The notes: generated by a model not told the origin, from the letters alone. Positions 35,894-45,360 are shown, counted from the first letter of the stretch. The stretch: DNA of 64,000 nucleotides from an uncultured Sphingomonadaceae bacterium (GCA_947489315.1 CANLCX010000002.1:1081635-1145634), one strand, 5' to 3'. Made by a program: numbers and translations.

Positions 35894-36124
35894 ATGGCGG
35901 ATCTACGTATCGGCAAACTCCCCGACAGAACGCCGGTCAAGCTGACGATCTCGGTATTGCCGGAGCTCAATGATGCACTATCCGATTATGCAGCCATCTA
36001 TGCCGAAACCTATGGACAAACCGATCCGGTAACAGAACTGATACCGGCCATGCTAACCGCGTTTCTCGACAGTGATCGGACTTTCAAACGCAATCGGGTA
36101 AAACTGATAAATGGCATGAAGTGA
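35894..36124 (+). CDS. DUF2274 protein, last gene of trb operons
   Basis: A 76-residue protein (MADLRIGKLPDRTPVKLTIS, then LNDALSDYAAIYAETYG) of the DUF2274 family, which sits directly downstream of trbI in many integrative elements and resembles a small ribbon-helix-helix-like protein. It starts 1 nt after trbI. Its role is unknown. Its stop marks the right edge of the trb fragment: next comes a stump of an unrelated regulator on the other strand. Confidence 0.88.
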   Translation: MADLRIGKLPDRTPVKLTISVLPELNDALSDYAAIYAETYGQTDPVTELIPAMLTAFLDSDRTFKRNRVKLINGMK

Positions 36125-36273
36125 TGGATGCTCCGAAAAATATCGGCTATTTTCATTGGGCCATTTTCTTCCAGCAGCGTTAAAATGTGCAGCGCCTTGC
36201 TGACGGCTTGAATCGAAACAACGCTGGCGTCCGCTATGGAAGCAAACGCAGACTTTAGAAATCGGATGCATTG
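36125..36273 (-). pseudogene. N-terminal stump of an IclR-family regulator
   Basis: Read on the minus strand, an open frame contains SIQAVSKALHILTLLEENG followed by PMKIADIF, the start of the N-terminal HTH typical of IclR regulators. It ends abruptly where the DUF2274 gene stops, and the rest of the regulator is absent. No in-frame start codon exists upstream before a stop at 36274; instead a degenerate GTCCGC hairpin (36224-36258) covers the place where the start should be. This is a gene remnant cut on both sides. Confidence 0.6.
36224..36258. repeat. Degenerate GTCCGC/GCGGAC hairpin, copy 1
   Basis: CGTCCGCTATGG then GCAAACGCAGACTTTAG aligns with the clean copy at 45396-45430 with a few substitutions and one deletion. 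It lies at the start of the IclR stump. Confidence 0.45.
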
Positions 36274-36325
36274 TTACACCATCTCAGATGCATTGTTACA
36301 CCATCTCAATTGTCACGCCATCTCA
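36265..36325. repeat. 22-bp tandem repeat, about 2.8 copies
   Basis: Two identical 22-bp units beginning GATGCATTGTTACACC (36265-36286 and 36287-36308) and a third partial, diverged unit (ATTGTCACGCCATCTCA, 36309-36325). There are no spacers, so it is not a CRISPR. It sits between the gene stump and the PEP-CTERM promoter region. The rest of the 36326-36555 interval shows no gene or clear promoter. Confidence 0.8.
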
Positions 36326-36555
36326 ATGGTTGGATAACCGTGCTGAGTTGGTCCGGAACCGCGCCGAATTAACCCAGAGCTTAGTGACAACCATCTGCCG
36401 AAAGAACTATTATCGAATCTCGTCATATAGACGAGGAAGCTGAGGCAGCGATCGATGCAAGCTTGGTGATCACAATCAGGATGTTTGCGCCGATTGATAG
36501 AGTTACATTTATCTGTGCACTGCCAGCAGCTGAAACTCGGTGAATGAGGTGTATC

Positions 36556-37128
36556 ATGAAAAAGTCCCTGATTTTGAGCGCTATAGCAATTGCTCTCGCA
36601 ATACCTGGCGCGGCAAATGCAGTTTTGCTCGACGGAAAAACTCTCAACTATCAATATTATTTTGAGGATCTTGATAGCCCCTACCCCTTTGCTGACAATG
36701 GAGACAAGATTGTTGGAGCAGGAGTCGAAGTCTCAGATGTTATCGATGGTCGGGGCACAATTGATATTTCGGACACCAACATTTTTGTCGATTTCCAGAG
36801 CAGTTCAAAATTCGTGGCAGCAGAATATAACGGATGGGTAATGACAGATGTTCTCAATGACATTGACCCGTTCACCAGCGTCACCATAAACGAGGACACC
36901 AATCTTATTGGCTTTTCTGCCGCCAATCTCTCATGGACAGCGGACACGATTTCTGTGAACTGGCAGGACCTGTTCTTTGACGCTGATACGATCGTTTCTC
37001 TGGATATAAACAGTGCGGGAGCCGTTCCGGAACCGGCAACTTGGGCGTTCATGATTTTCGGCTTTGGTGCAATTGGTGCAGCCATCCGGCTTAAACGTAG
37101 AGCAAATATGAAAGCCCGCTACACTTAG
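36556..37128 (+). CDS. PEPxxWA-CTERM sorting-domain protein
   Basis: A 190-residue exported protein. Signal peptide (KKSLILSAIAIALAIPGAANA), a beta-rich body of about 130 residues, and a C-terminal sorting signal VPEPATWAFMIFGFGAIGAA followed by the basic end RLKRRAN. Such tails are recognised by exosortase-type systems and keep the protein at the cell surface or in exopolysaccharide. The start at 36556 removes a four-residue non-signal extension. No exosortase gene lies in this window. Confidence 0.88.
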   Translation: MKKSLILSAIAIALAIPGAANAVLLDGKTLNYQYYFEDLDSPYPFADNGDKIVGAGVEVSDVIDGRGTIDISDTNIFVDFQSSSKFVAAEYNGWVMTDVLNDIDPFTSVTINEDTNLIGFSAANLSWTADTISVNWQDLFFDADTIVSLDINSAGAVPEPATWAFMIFGFGAIGAAIRLKRRANMKARYT

Positions 37129-37197
37129 GTCCTAATTGAAATCGATTTATCCCAAAACCAAGCTCAAGTGATCGAACGGGGAATTGCAGTCAAATCG

Positions 37198-37233
37198 CTA
37201 GTGTCCGCCATGGGCGCAAAAGCGGACATTAGG
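37198..37233. repeat. GTCCGC/GCGGAC hairpin, copy 2
   Basis: CTAGTGTCCGC ... GCGGACATTAG with the loop CATGGGCGCAAAA; the arms are complementary except for one G-T wobble. It lies 70 bp after the PEP-CTERM gene, between it and the convergent oxygenase gene. The remainder of 37129-37401 holds nothing recognisable. Confidence 0.8.
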
Positions 37234-37401
37234 CAACCGGTGATCAGTCTTTCTCCTAACGCCCCCTATCCAGTCATCATGGCGCTTTGAAATTAAGACT
37301 GCAGCATGCCCGTCAGCCAGGCATCTGCCGAGAAACTGGCCAGTAAGAGTCTCCGACTCAAACGGCCAACGCCCCGGTATCTGAAAATTGCAATCTACAA
37401 T

Positions 37402-38721
37402 CTAATCGCCAATCCAACTGCCATGAAAACCGGCAGGTACACGCGCCTGCAAATGTATTCGCGCGATTGGCTCATCAGACATTTCCGCCGCGTTGAGGAT
37501 GACCAACTCGCTCAGATGTTCGGAGGGATCGAAAACAAAGGCCACCAGATACCCATCATCCTCGCTGCCTGGATTGTCGGCAGGGACGAAGATGGCCTCG
37601 CTTCCTAACCGCCCATCTTTGAGTCGATGGCAAGTGCGCGCTCCTGTCTCCATATCGTACTTGTGAAAACCAAGGATATTGGGGGCGCCGCCAGTATCAA
37701 ACTCTGCAGCATATCCATGTTTGTGTGGGCGGCCGACCAGCAGCGGCGAAGTCACCGGAAAGTCCACACCCAATTCATCCAGTTGCTCTTCTTTAACCGA
37801 GCCTTGATCAAGGTCGATTGTCCACCGATGAAGCTTTGGTACCGGTGGATTTTTCATCCCTACCGAGGTGTAGCCAACCATTCGGGGCGCGTGAAAAACG
37901 ATCCGTGAGCCGCACTCATAGGCATTCATTGTGTGGTAGACATAGCAAGGATCAATTTCGAACCATTTTACGTCTTGGCTTTTGCCGGTTCGCGGCATGA
38001 CGCCAAGCCGCGCACCATAGCTTTCATCATAGCTGATCGGGATTCCCGGTTTGCCCAATTTCTCTAAATCCCATAGCATGGGCAGGTCCATAAACAGAAC
38101 GAAATTTTCCGTGATCGCAAAGTCATGAACCATCGTCGCTGCTTTGACGTCAATGATTTCGGACTGGACCAATTCCCCGCTGGGCGAGACTCGGTAATAG
38201 GTCAAAAACGGGGGCATTATCCCATAGCCAAAGAACAGCATTTCTCCAGTTTTGGGACAAATTTTGGGGTGAGCCGTCATATTGCCTGCCAGCTTTCCGT
38301 CAAAATCATATGGACCGACGGTTTCCAGATCATCAGACATTTCGATTGGAATCTGCGTTTCTTGAAGCGCCAAAATTTTGTCCGCATGTCCCACGATATG
38401 GGTGTTTGCGAGGGAGTTTCCTCTTACAAGTCTGTTCTCATTGGTGATCTCTTCGAAATCCAAAAGTGGCGTTTGGACATAGCGATTGCGATACCAATGG
38501 GCTTTGCCGTCACTGATTTTGACGCCGTGGATCATCCCCTCACCCAGGAACCAGTCAGCGCTTGGGTGCGCACGCGGATTCGGCCCGTTGCGCAGATATC
38601 TTCCGTTCAGCTCTTTTGGGATTTCGCCGGTTACCTTCAGATTGACTGTCTCGACAGTTTCTTCGACCGGCGCAAAGTTCCCAGCCATCCAAAAAGGTGC
38701 ATCAGGATGTTCTCTCGTCAA
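37402..38721 (-). CDS. Carotenoid oxygenase family protein (first of two)
   Basis: An Fe(II) dioxygenase of the RPE65/carotenoid-cleavage/lignostilbene family that splits an alkene bond into two carbonyls. About 440 residues. The four iron-binding His are visible in GNMTAHPKICP, ATMVHDFAITEN, YVYHTMNAYE and PAGFHGSWIGD; the N-terminal GRYLRNGPNP and FLGEGMIHGVKI motifs are also present. I favour a TTG start at 38721, because GAGGAG stands 7 nt upstream and the protein then begins TREHPDAPFWMAGNFAPV; an ATG at 38787 lacks a site. It is divergent from a TonB-dependent receptor. The exact substrate is not readable. Confidence 0.88.
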   Translation of the reverse strand: MTREHPDAPFWMAGNFAPVEETVETVNLKVTGEIPKELNGRYLRNGPNPRAHPSADWFLGEGMIHGVKISDGKAHWYRNRYVQTPLLDFEEITNENRLVRGNSLANTHIVGHADKILALQETQIPIEMSDDLETVGPYDFDGKLAGNMTAHPKICPKTGEMLFFGYGIMPPFLTYYRVSPSGELVQSEIIDVKAATMVHDFAITENFVLFMDLPMLWDLEKLGKPGIPISYDESYGARLGVMPRTGKSQDVKWFEIDPCYVYHTMNAYECGSRIVFHAPRMVGYTSVGMKNPPVPKLHRWTIDLDQGSVKEEQLDELGVDFPVTSPLLVGRPHKHGYAAEFDTGGAPNILGFHKYDMETGARTCHRLKDGRLGSEAIFVPADNPGSEDDGYLVAFVFDPSEHLSELVILNAAEMSDEPIARIHLQARVPAGFHGSWIGD

Positions 38722-38952
38722 AATTTTGCTCCTCGCTCGCACTGAATATGCCTGCCATTCACCGCGGCAGATCACATCGTCCTGCATGCCATATTATCAA
38801 TTCAAACGATCATAACAATTCTGAGAGTATCTTTTGAAAACCGGATTATTAGCTTCTCATTCGGAATTGCTGCGAAATCCAACATTTGATGTTCGCCGGT
38901 TTAAATCGCGTAACAGATGCAAAAAAGCATCGTCGTGGAGGGGAGAAACAAG

Positions 38953-41400
38953 ATGTCATTCAAGAAGAGACTGTGCCTGCGTACGGCAAGCGTTGCTATT
39001 TCTACAACTCTGGCAATAGGCATGGCCAACCCGGCCATCGCTCAGGTTGAGGATGAGTCTGCGCAGGAAAATGAGTCCAATAGCAACCTCATCGTCGTGA
39101 CTGCTCGGAAACAAGAAGAAACCCTGCAGGATGTTCCTGTCGCAGTTGCCGTTATCAGTGGTGACACGCTTGATGACTTCCGCATTGATGAAGCCGCTGA
39201 TCTGGTTAGCCGCGTGCCTGCTCTTTCAGTACAGGTGGGTGGTTCGGGCGCTGGTGCGCAGATTGGTATTCGCGGTATCAACTCTTCCAACATTTCGAAT
39301 GCATTTGATTCCGCAGTGGCGATCAATATCGATGGTATAGCCGTGAGCACGCAACGGATCTTGCAATCAGCGTTTTTCGATCTGGAGCAGGTGGAAGTCT
39401 TGAAGGGGCCTCAGCCGTTATTCTTCGGCAAGTCGACTTCAGCGGGTGTTTTGACTCTGCGCAGCGCGAACCCAACGCCAGATTGGGAAGTATCCGGCAC
39501 CGTCTCCTATGAATTCGAAGAAGAGGGATATACCGTAGGCGGTTACATCTCTGGGCCGATAACGGATACTTTGGGCATCCGCGTCGCTGCCGAATATCAA
39601 GACATTGAGAAGTTCGTGGAGTTGCAGGACAATGTGCCCGCGCTCGATCGCGACAAAGGATTGACCAATTTCATCGGCCGTCTGACGCTCGCTTTTGAGC
39701 CTTCAGACAGGTTCGATGCAACCCTCAAAGTCAATTACAACAGGCAGCGGTCGGAGACATTGAACGGCTTCACTGACATGTTTTGTGGCGGCAATGGGCA
39801 GCCGGAGCCATCATTCCTCGCAGTGTTTGGTTTGTCATTTGAGCCAACCCATAACTGTAATATTTCCGACAATCTGTTCCCCGGACCTGATGGTGATGCC
39901 AGGATTAACGTTGCTCCGGATGGACTGAACCTAGGCGGACGAGATGTCACTCAGGCTTTTAATGACACCGACCTGTTCTTTGCGAGTTTGGAGGCCAACA
40001 TCGGATTGACCGAAAATCTCACTCTGACGCTGCTTTCAGGTTATGTTGAGCTGGACAATATTTACAACGACACTTTCAACACAACCGGCCAAAACGCAGA
40101 TGGCACGGCCGCCGGATTTTCGGCACCATTCGTCAACACTCTCGAGCAATATACTCAGGAATTTCGTCTCTCAAGTGACTTTAAAGGCCCGTTCAATTTC
40201 CAACTCGGTGGCTTCTGGGAAAGTCGTGATAGCGGGCTGCTAACGGCTCAGAACGCGTTTCTGCCATCGATCTTGCTAGGACCGGACGCTGCCACTGGCT
40301 TCACTTTTGACTGGTTGGCGGATCGCCCTCTCTCAGCCGAGGCAATCTCCTTCTATGCGAGTGGTTCACTCGACCTGACCGACACAATCAACCTGTCCGG
40401 AGGTGTTCGCTGGACCGATGAACAAAAAAGCACAACGATTGCCTTTCCTTATGTTCATTCGTTCATCTCTGGTCCGTTGGGCGCGGTCCCGTCAGGCTTT
40501 TTTGCCGGCCCGATCAGATTCAGTGACAGCAATTTCTCTCCCGAGGTGGTGTTGAAGTACTCGCCAACCGACGATTTAAATGTCTATGCGGCGTTCAAGA
40601 CGGGCTTCAAATCAGGTGGTGTCGATAACAACACTTTGCCAACAGGCGCGGTACTGTTGCTGAACGATCCCGATCCGGCAATTGCTGAAGCAGCTGCGGA
40701 CTCTCTTCGGTTCGATTCAGAGACTTCAACTGGTGGTGAAATCGGGGTTCGTTCGCAATTGGCCAACGGGTCTTTGACACTCAACGCAACCGCATTTTAC
40801 TATGTGTTTTCTGATCAACAAATTCAGAACTTTGATGTCAATATTTTCAACTTCTCGACGTTCAACGCTGGTGAAACTACAACGCAAGGTATCGACGTTG
40901 ATTGGCGCTGGTCTACGCCAGTCGATGGACTTACCCTAAGCGGTGCTCTCGCTTATCTGGATGCAGCCTTCAGCGACACCTTTGTCTCGGTGAATGGTTT
41001 GGATTTGGATGGCCGCGCTGCTGCTCGAGCACCTGAATGGTCCGGCAATGTTGCTATCGATTGGGATATTCCCCTTGGCGATTCGCTAGAGCTTGGGATC
41101 AATTCGGTGATCAGTTACACAGATGAGTACTTCACGACGACGACAAGCCCAACCGAACTTGATCTGGCAACGAACATCGGCGACATCGTCCAGGATGGGT
41201 TCTTTACAATCGACGGTTCGATATCGATCGGTGATCCGGATGGGAAATGGACGCTGTCGTTGATTGGGACCAATCTCACGGACGAAATTTTCATCAACAC
41301 CTCCGCGCCGCCGCCATTTGGAGCGCCTGGAACTGATGACCGGTTGGTAACTCTGAACCGAGGCCGGCAAGTGTTTGTCGAGGTTGGCTTTAAGTTTTAG
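38953..41400 (+). CDS. TonB-dependent receptor (catabolic-cluster type)
   Basis: An 815-residue outer-membrane active transporter. Signal peptide ending GMANPAIAQ, TonB box-like NLIVVTARKQEETLQDVPVA, plug domain (DEAADLVSRVPALSVQVGGS, IGIRGINSSN, DLEQVEVLKGPQPLFFGKST), barrel ending in VFVEVGFKF. There is no STN domain, so transport only. The start is MSFKKRLCL at 38953, preceded by GGAGGGGAGA; a longer frame begins at 38917. Flanked by two carotenoid-oxygenase genes, a TetR regulator and an aldehyde dehydrogenase, it likely imports their hydrophobic substrate. Confidence 0.92.
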   Translation: MSFKKRLCLRTASVAISTTLAIGMANPAIAQVEDESAQENESNSNLIVVTARKQEETLQDVPVAVAVISGDTLDDFRIDEAADLVSRVPALSVQVGGSGAGAQIGIRGINSSNISNAFDSAVAINIDGIAVSTQRILQSAFFDLEQVEVLKGPQPLFFGKSTSAGVLTLRSANPTPDWEVSGTVSYEFEEEGYTVGGYISGPITDTLGIRVAAEYQDIEKFVELQDNVPALDRDKGLTNFIGRLTLAFEPSDRFDATLKVNYNRQRSETLNGFTDMFCGGNGQPEPSFLAVFGLSFEPTHNCNISDNLFPGPDGDARINVAPDGLNLGGRDVTQAFNDTDLFFASLEANIGLTENLTLTLLSGYVELDNIYNDTFNTTGQNADGTAAGFSAPFVNTLEQYTQEFRLSSDFKGPFNFQLGGFWESRDSGLLTAQNAFLPSILLGPDAATGFTFDWLADRPLSAEAISFYASGSLDLTDTINLSGGVRWTDEQKSTTIAFPYVHSFISGPLGAVPSGFFAGPIRFSDSNFSPEVVLKYSPTDDLNVYAAFKTGFKSGGVDNNTLPTGAVLLLNDPDPAIAEAAADSLRFDSETSTGGEIGVRSQLANGSLTLNATAFYYVFSDQQIQNFDVNIFNFSTFNAGETTTQGIDVDWRWSTPVDGLTLSGALAYLDAAFSDTFVSVNGLDLDGRAAARAPEWSGNVAIDWDIPLGDSLELGINSVISYTDEYFTTTTSPTELDLATNIGDIVQDGFFTIDGSISIGDPDGKWTLSLIGTNLTDEIFINTSAPPPFGAPGTDDRLVTLNRGRQVFVEVGFKF

Positions 41401-41597
41401 TTGGCGTTCTCTTCCGACTAATTCCTTGGGTGGGTGCTGGAAACTACGATGGCACCCACCTTTTCTCCCTGTTGTAGTTAGGAGATTGTCTTGCGATCGA
41501 CAGTCGTGGCATTGTAATGTGGTCGGAAGCGGGGACAAACCCATGTCCTGTCATCATTGCCACCGCCCTTTCTTGCACAATCTAAAAGTGAGACCTG

Positions 41598-42332
41598 ATG
41601 CAAACCAAAATGGAATACACGACAAAGTCAAAGTTACTGCAAGCTGGGATCAAGGTGTTTAGCAACCATGGTTATGCTGGCGGTTCAATTCGTCAAATCG
41701 TTGATTTGGCTGGCACCAATATCGCAAGCGTAACCTATCACTACGGGTCAAAGAAGCAGCTTTGGCAGGCTGTTTTTACTCATCTCCAAAATAAGTTGAT
41801 TGAAGCTATTTTCGTCGATTCAGACAAGTGGCGGGACATGACACCATATGACAGGGTGAAGAGTACAACCCGAAATTATGTGCGATTTTGTGCTCGCTAT
41901 CCCGAGCTGCATCGCATCTCAATGTTTGAAACCATCCACGGCGGCGAAATGCTCGATTGGATGAACGAGCGGAAATTTGCTCTGTTCTCGATGAAATCAA
42001 TGGAGTGGGTCTCGCTGGCTCAGGACGAAGGTGTCTATTCTTCAGATGTATCTGCCATCCACCTGCATTTCATCGTGACACACGCGTCCAACTCCATCTT
42101 TCTTCTGGCCCCCCATATCAAAGCAACATTCGGTATTGATGTCTTCGAAGAAGAGCAGATTGAGAAGTTCACGGACGCCATCATCTCTCTCTTCTTGAAC
42201 AGCGAACCTACTGCGGACCTAGGTACATTGGGTACTCAGTCGCCCACCGCAACAGCTCATGATAGCGAGAATTCCGATAAAGTGCGGAATGCGCTCCAAA
42301 ATCAATTTTTTGCGGATTTTAAGTCCTCATGA
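41598..42332 (+). CDS. TetR-family transcriptional regulator
   Basis: A 244-residue regulator with an N-terminal HTH (KSKLLQAGIKVFSNHGYAGG, IRQIVDLAGTNIASVTYHYG, SKKQLWQAVF) and a helical ligand-binding domain. The 3' end overlaps the aldehyde dehydrogenase start by 4 nt (ATGA, 42329-42332), so both are translated from one mRNA. It is the probable ligand-responsive repressor of the oxygenase/receptor/dehydrogenase cluster. The 197-bp region upstream shows no clear palindrome to me. Confidence 0.9.
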   Translation: MQTKMEYTTKSKLLQAGIKVFSNHGYAGGSIRQIVDLAGTNIASVTYHYGSKKQLWQAVFTHLQNKLIEAIFVDSDKWRDMTPYDRVKSTTRNYVRFCARYPELHRISMFETIHGGEMLDWMNERKFALFSMKSMEWVSLAQDEGVYSSDVSAIHLHFIVTHASNSIFLLAPHIKATFGIDVFEEEQIEKFTDAIISLFLNSEPTADLGTLGTQSPTATAHDSENSDKVRNALQNQFFADFKSS

Positions 42333-43774
42333 CAGACGACCCGGTCGAAATTGCGATACAAAAATTGCTTGGCGCACTGGACGTTGCCAGCGGAGATCTG
42401 CCCGTTGATGATCCGTCGACGGGAGAAATTATCGCTCGGGTGCACGCATATGGCCTCGATGAAATTTCCCGGATAATCGGTGGCGCGGATGACGCTCGAC
42501 ATGCTTGGGCGGCCCGGACTGCGAAAGAGCGCGGGGCCATTTTGATAAAATGGTTCAATTTGGTCATGGCTCACCAATCGGAGTTGGCACATTTGGTCAC
42601 TGCGGAATGCGGCAAGCCGTTGGCGGAATCGATGGTTGAAGTAGGCTATGGTGCCGCGTTCATTGAATGGTTCGCCGAAGAAGGGAAGCGCGCCTATGGC
42701 GAAACCATTCCCAGCTTTGCTGCAGGCAAACGGGTCCTTACCATAAAGCAACCGATTGGAACCTGTGCAGCAATAACGCCGTGGAACTTTCCTATCGCGA
42801 TGGTGACGCGCAAAGTCGCACCTGCACTCGCAGCAGGCTGTTCAATCGTTTTGAAACCAGCGGAGGCAACTCCGCTTTCCGCGCTTGCGCTGGAAAAATT
42901 GGCGATAGAAGCGGGCGTTCCCAGAGAGGTTTTCAAGGTCATTCCGGTCATTGATCCTGCACCCGTGGGTGAACTTTTTTGCAGCGATGATCGGATCCGT
43001 AAATTGAGCTTCACCGGCTCTACGCCGGTCGGGAAAATTCTGATGAGGCAGGCGGCGAAAAATGTCACCAAAGTGAGTCTTGAACTGGGTGGAAACGCGC
43101 CTTTCATAGTCTTTGACGATGCAGATATTGATGCCGCTGTTGAAGGATCAATAGCCTCCAAATTCCGAAATGCTGGCCAGACCTGCGTATGCGCGAACCG
43201 ATTTGTCGTCCAGGAAAACGTGGCAGAGGAATTTACCGAGAAGCTTGCCGCCAGAATTGATGGACTTAAAGTTGCGCCGGGTCTTGAACAAGGGGCCGAG
43301 ATTGGTCCGCTGATAAACGATGCAGGCCATTCGAAGGTCAGCGCCTTGGTCGAAAGCGCAATCGCTGCGGGTGCCGTTGCGCGTCTTGGCGGCAGATCAA
43401 GCGATAGGGGTGGAAATTTCTATGAGCCGACCGTCTTGACCGCTGTCACGAGGGATATGGATATTGCGAATGCAGAGATCTTTGGCCCGGTTGCTCCAAT
43501 CATGACCTTTGCTGATGAGGAGGAGGCAATTCGCATCGCCAATGATACGCCATTCGGCCTAGCAGCGTATTTTTACGCACGTGACCTCGGGCGCGTATGG
43601 CGGGTAATGGAAGCGCTCGAATACGGCATGATCGGCATTAACGATGGCATCGTCTCATCTGAAGTCGCGCCTTTTGGCGGGATAAAACAATCCGGGCTTG
43701 GGCGAGAGGGCTCAAAGCACGGGCTCGATGAATATATGGAGCTGAAATACGCTTTGATGGGCGGCATTTCCTGA
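42329..43774 (+). CDS. NAD(P)-dependent aldehyde dehydrogenase, succinate-semialdehyde type
   Basis: A 481-residue soluble dehydrogenase closest in sequence feel to GabD-type succinate-semialdehyde dehydrogenases. NAD-binding ITPWNFPIAMVTRKVAPALA and KPAEATPLSALAL, general base Glu in VSLELGGNAPFIVF, nucleophile Cys in KFRNAGQTCVCANRF, and the late FGLAAYFYARDLGRVWRV. In this cluster it probably oxidises the aldehyde released by the carotenoid-oxygenase-type enzymes; that role is inferred from context. Confidence 0.93.
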   Translation: MTDDPVEIAIQKLLGALDVASGDLPVDDPSTGEIIARVHAYGLDEISRIIGGADDARHAWAARTAKERGAILIKWFNLVMAHQSELAHLVTAECGKPLAESMVEVGYGAAFIEWFAEEGKRAYGETIPSFAAGKRVLTIKQPIGTCAAITPWNFPIAMVTRKVAPALAAGCSIVLKPAEATPLSALALEKLAIEAGVPREVFKVIPVIDPAPVGELFCSDDRIRKLSFTGSTPVGKILMRQAAKNVTKVSLELGGNAPFIVFDDADIDAAVEGSIASKFRNAGQTCVCANRFVVQENVAEEFTEKLAARIDGLKVAPGLEQGAEIGPLINDAGHSKVSALVESAIAAGAVARLGGRSSDRGGNFYEPTVLTAVTRDMDIANAEIFGPVAPIMTFADEEEAIRIANDTPFGLAAYFYARDLGRVWRVMEALEYGMIGINDGIVSSEVAPFGGIKQSGLGREGSKHGLDEYMELKYALMGGIS

Positions 43775-43823
43775 TCAATCTAAAGTTCACACAAGCACAA
43801 TTTCTTAAACGGAGAACGATATC

Positions 43824-45266
43824 ATGGCACAACCCTTTTCCGATCACCCCTATCTCACCGGCCATCATCAGCCGATGCGGTTCGAAGCGCATGCGCCCGA
43901 TTTGATTGTCGAAGGCGAGCTGCCAGATGATCTGCACGGGGTATTCTATCGCACAGGTTCAGAGCCGCTCTACGACCCGCCAGAAGGCTATCACTGGTTT
44001 GATGGGGATGGGATGGTTTACGGCTTTTTCTTCGAGGATGGCCGTGTGTCGATGCGCAACAAATGGGTGCGCACTGAAAAATTTGACGCTGAACTGGCAG
44101 CAGGCAAACGTTTGTTTGGTGTCTTTGGCGATCCTGCAACCAGCGACCCGAGCGTGCAGGGAGTCCGCTACAATACTGGCAATACAAATATCATCCTCCA
44201 CAATGGTAAATTGATGGCCGTTATGGAGGGGTGTCCTGCTATCGAAATGGATCCGCGCAGCCTCGAAACGCGCGATTATCTTGACTATGGCGGGACGATC
44301 ACCGGGCCATTTTCTGCGCATCCCACAGTAGATCTCACAACCGGAGAGATGATGAGCTATGGGTGGATGATAAACGGACCGCAGGGCAAACCGGAAATTC
44401 GCTATGAAGTGATCGACAAGAACGGCCAGATCACAAATCAATTCTCGTTTGAAGCGCCATATATGAGCATGGTTCACACCGCGCTTGTTACCGAAAACTG
44501 GGTCATGGTGCCGTTCAACCCGCTTGAGGTCAGCCTTGATCGTGCGATGAAGGGCGGCCCGATGCAGGCATGGGTCAAGGGGCGCAATTCGCGTTTTGCC
44601 CTGTTCCCGAGGCATGGAAGCGCCAGTGATATTCGCTGGCTGGAAATGCCGGGCCGGCACATGTTCCATGAACTCAACGCGTGGGAAGAAGATGGCAAGT
44701 TAATCGCAGATGTCGCAGCCGCCAATGGCACTGCACTTTTCCCGAACGATGATGGCTCGCAAAGCACACATGGCGACACGGCATTGGAATTACGACGTTG
44801 GACGATTGATCTAACCGGCAAGACCAATGACATCAAAGAAGAAACCCTCAACGATCGCGACATCCAGTTCCCGCGCCCGGATGACCGTATGATGACGCGC
44901 AAGACGCGCCACGGCTATGCGAACCTCAATCTCAATTCGGTCGATGGACGCGTGGATGGAATGGATGGCGTAATCCACTTCGATACGAAGTCCGGTAAAG
45001 AGGATATTTACCACTTTGGTAATGGCGCAGGCTGCGGTGAACTGGTCTTCGCGCCAAAGACCGGATCAACTGAAGAAGCCGACGGCTATGCGATGAGCTT
45101 GATCCATCCAGCCAATTCCAACACGACGGAATTGGCAATCTTCCAGGCACAAGACGTTGCTGCTGGCCCCGTCGCGAGGGTCATCATCCCCTATCGCATC
45201 CCGAGCGGCTTTCACTGCAATTATTACAGCGCGGATGGCTCTCTGGCTGAACCAATTTTTGCGTAA
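43824..45266 (+). CDS. Carotenoid oxygenase family protein (second of two)
   Basis: A 480-residue paralogue, clearly diverged from the enzyme at 37.4 kb. Iron ligands lie in GPFSAHPTVDLT, SMVHTALVTENW, HMFHELNAWEED and SGFHCNYYSAD. The N-terminus has GVFYRTGSEPLYDPPEGYHW and WFDGDGMVYGFFFEDG, matching the alkene-cleaving subfamily seen in Novosphingobium and Sphingomonas stilbene and apocarotenoid oxygenases. GGAGA lies 9 nt before the start. It follows the dehydrogenase gene by 49 nt, so the two are likely co-transcribed. Confidence 0.92.
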   Translation: MAQPFSDHPYLTGHHQPMRFEAHAPDLIVEGELPDDLHGVFYRTGSEPLYDPPEGYHWFDGDGMVYGFFFEDGRVSMRNKWVRTEKFDAELAAGKRLFGVFGDPATSDPSVQGVRYNTGNTNIILHNGKLMAVMEGCPAIEMDPRSLETRDYLDYGGTITGPFSAHPTVDLTTGEMMSYGWMINGPQGKPEIRYEVIDKNGQITNQFSFEAPYMSMVHTALVTENWVMVPFNPLEVSLDRAMKGGPMQAWVKGRNSRFALFPRHGSASDIRWLEMPGRHMFHELNAWEEDGKLIADVAAANGTALFPNDDGSQSTHGDTALELRRWTIDLTGKTNDIKEETLNDRDIQFPRPDDRMMTRKTRHGYANLNLNSVDGRVDGMDGVIHFDTKSGKEDIYHFGNGAGCGELVFAPKTGSTEEADGYAMSLIHPANSNTTELAIFQAQDVAAGPVARVIIPYRIPSGFHCNYYSADGSLAEPIFA

Positions 45267-45360
45267 CGAAAAGACGGTCAGCGGGTCCCAATATATTGCT
45301 TCGCTCAAAATCCAATAGCTGAATGCTCTGTCCAGGCGAGATCCATTCCTGGTTCGAGCA

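Noticed and set aside
36053..36271. 72-codon minus-strand ORF over the DUF2274 end
   Set aside because: It uses a different frame from the IclR-like stump, starts within the 22-bp repeat and runs antisense into DUF2274; the stump's frame has the recognisable HTH motif.
36265..36325. Possible mini-CRISPR
   Set aside because: The 22-bp units abut directly with no spacers and no cas genes are present.
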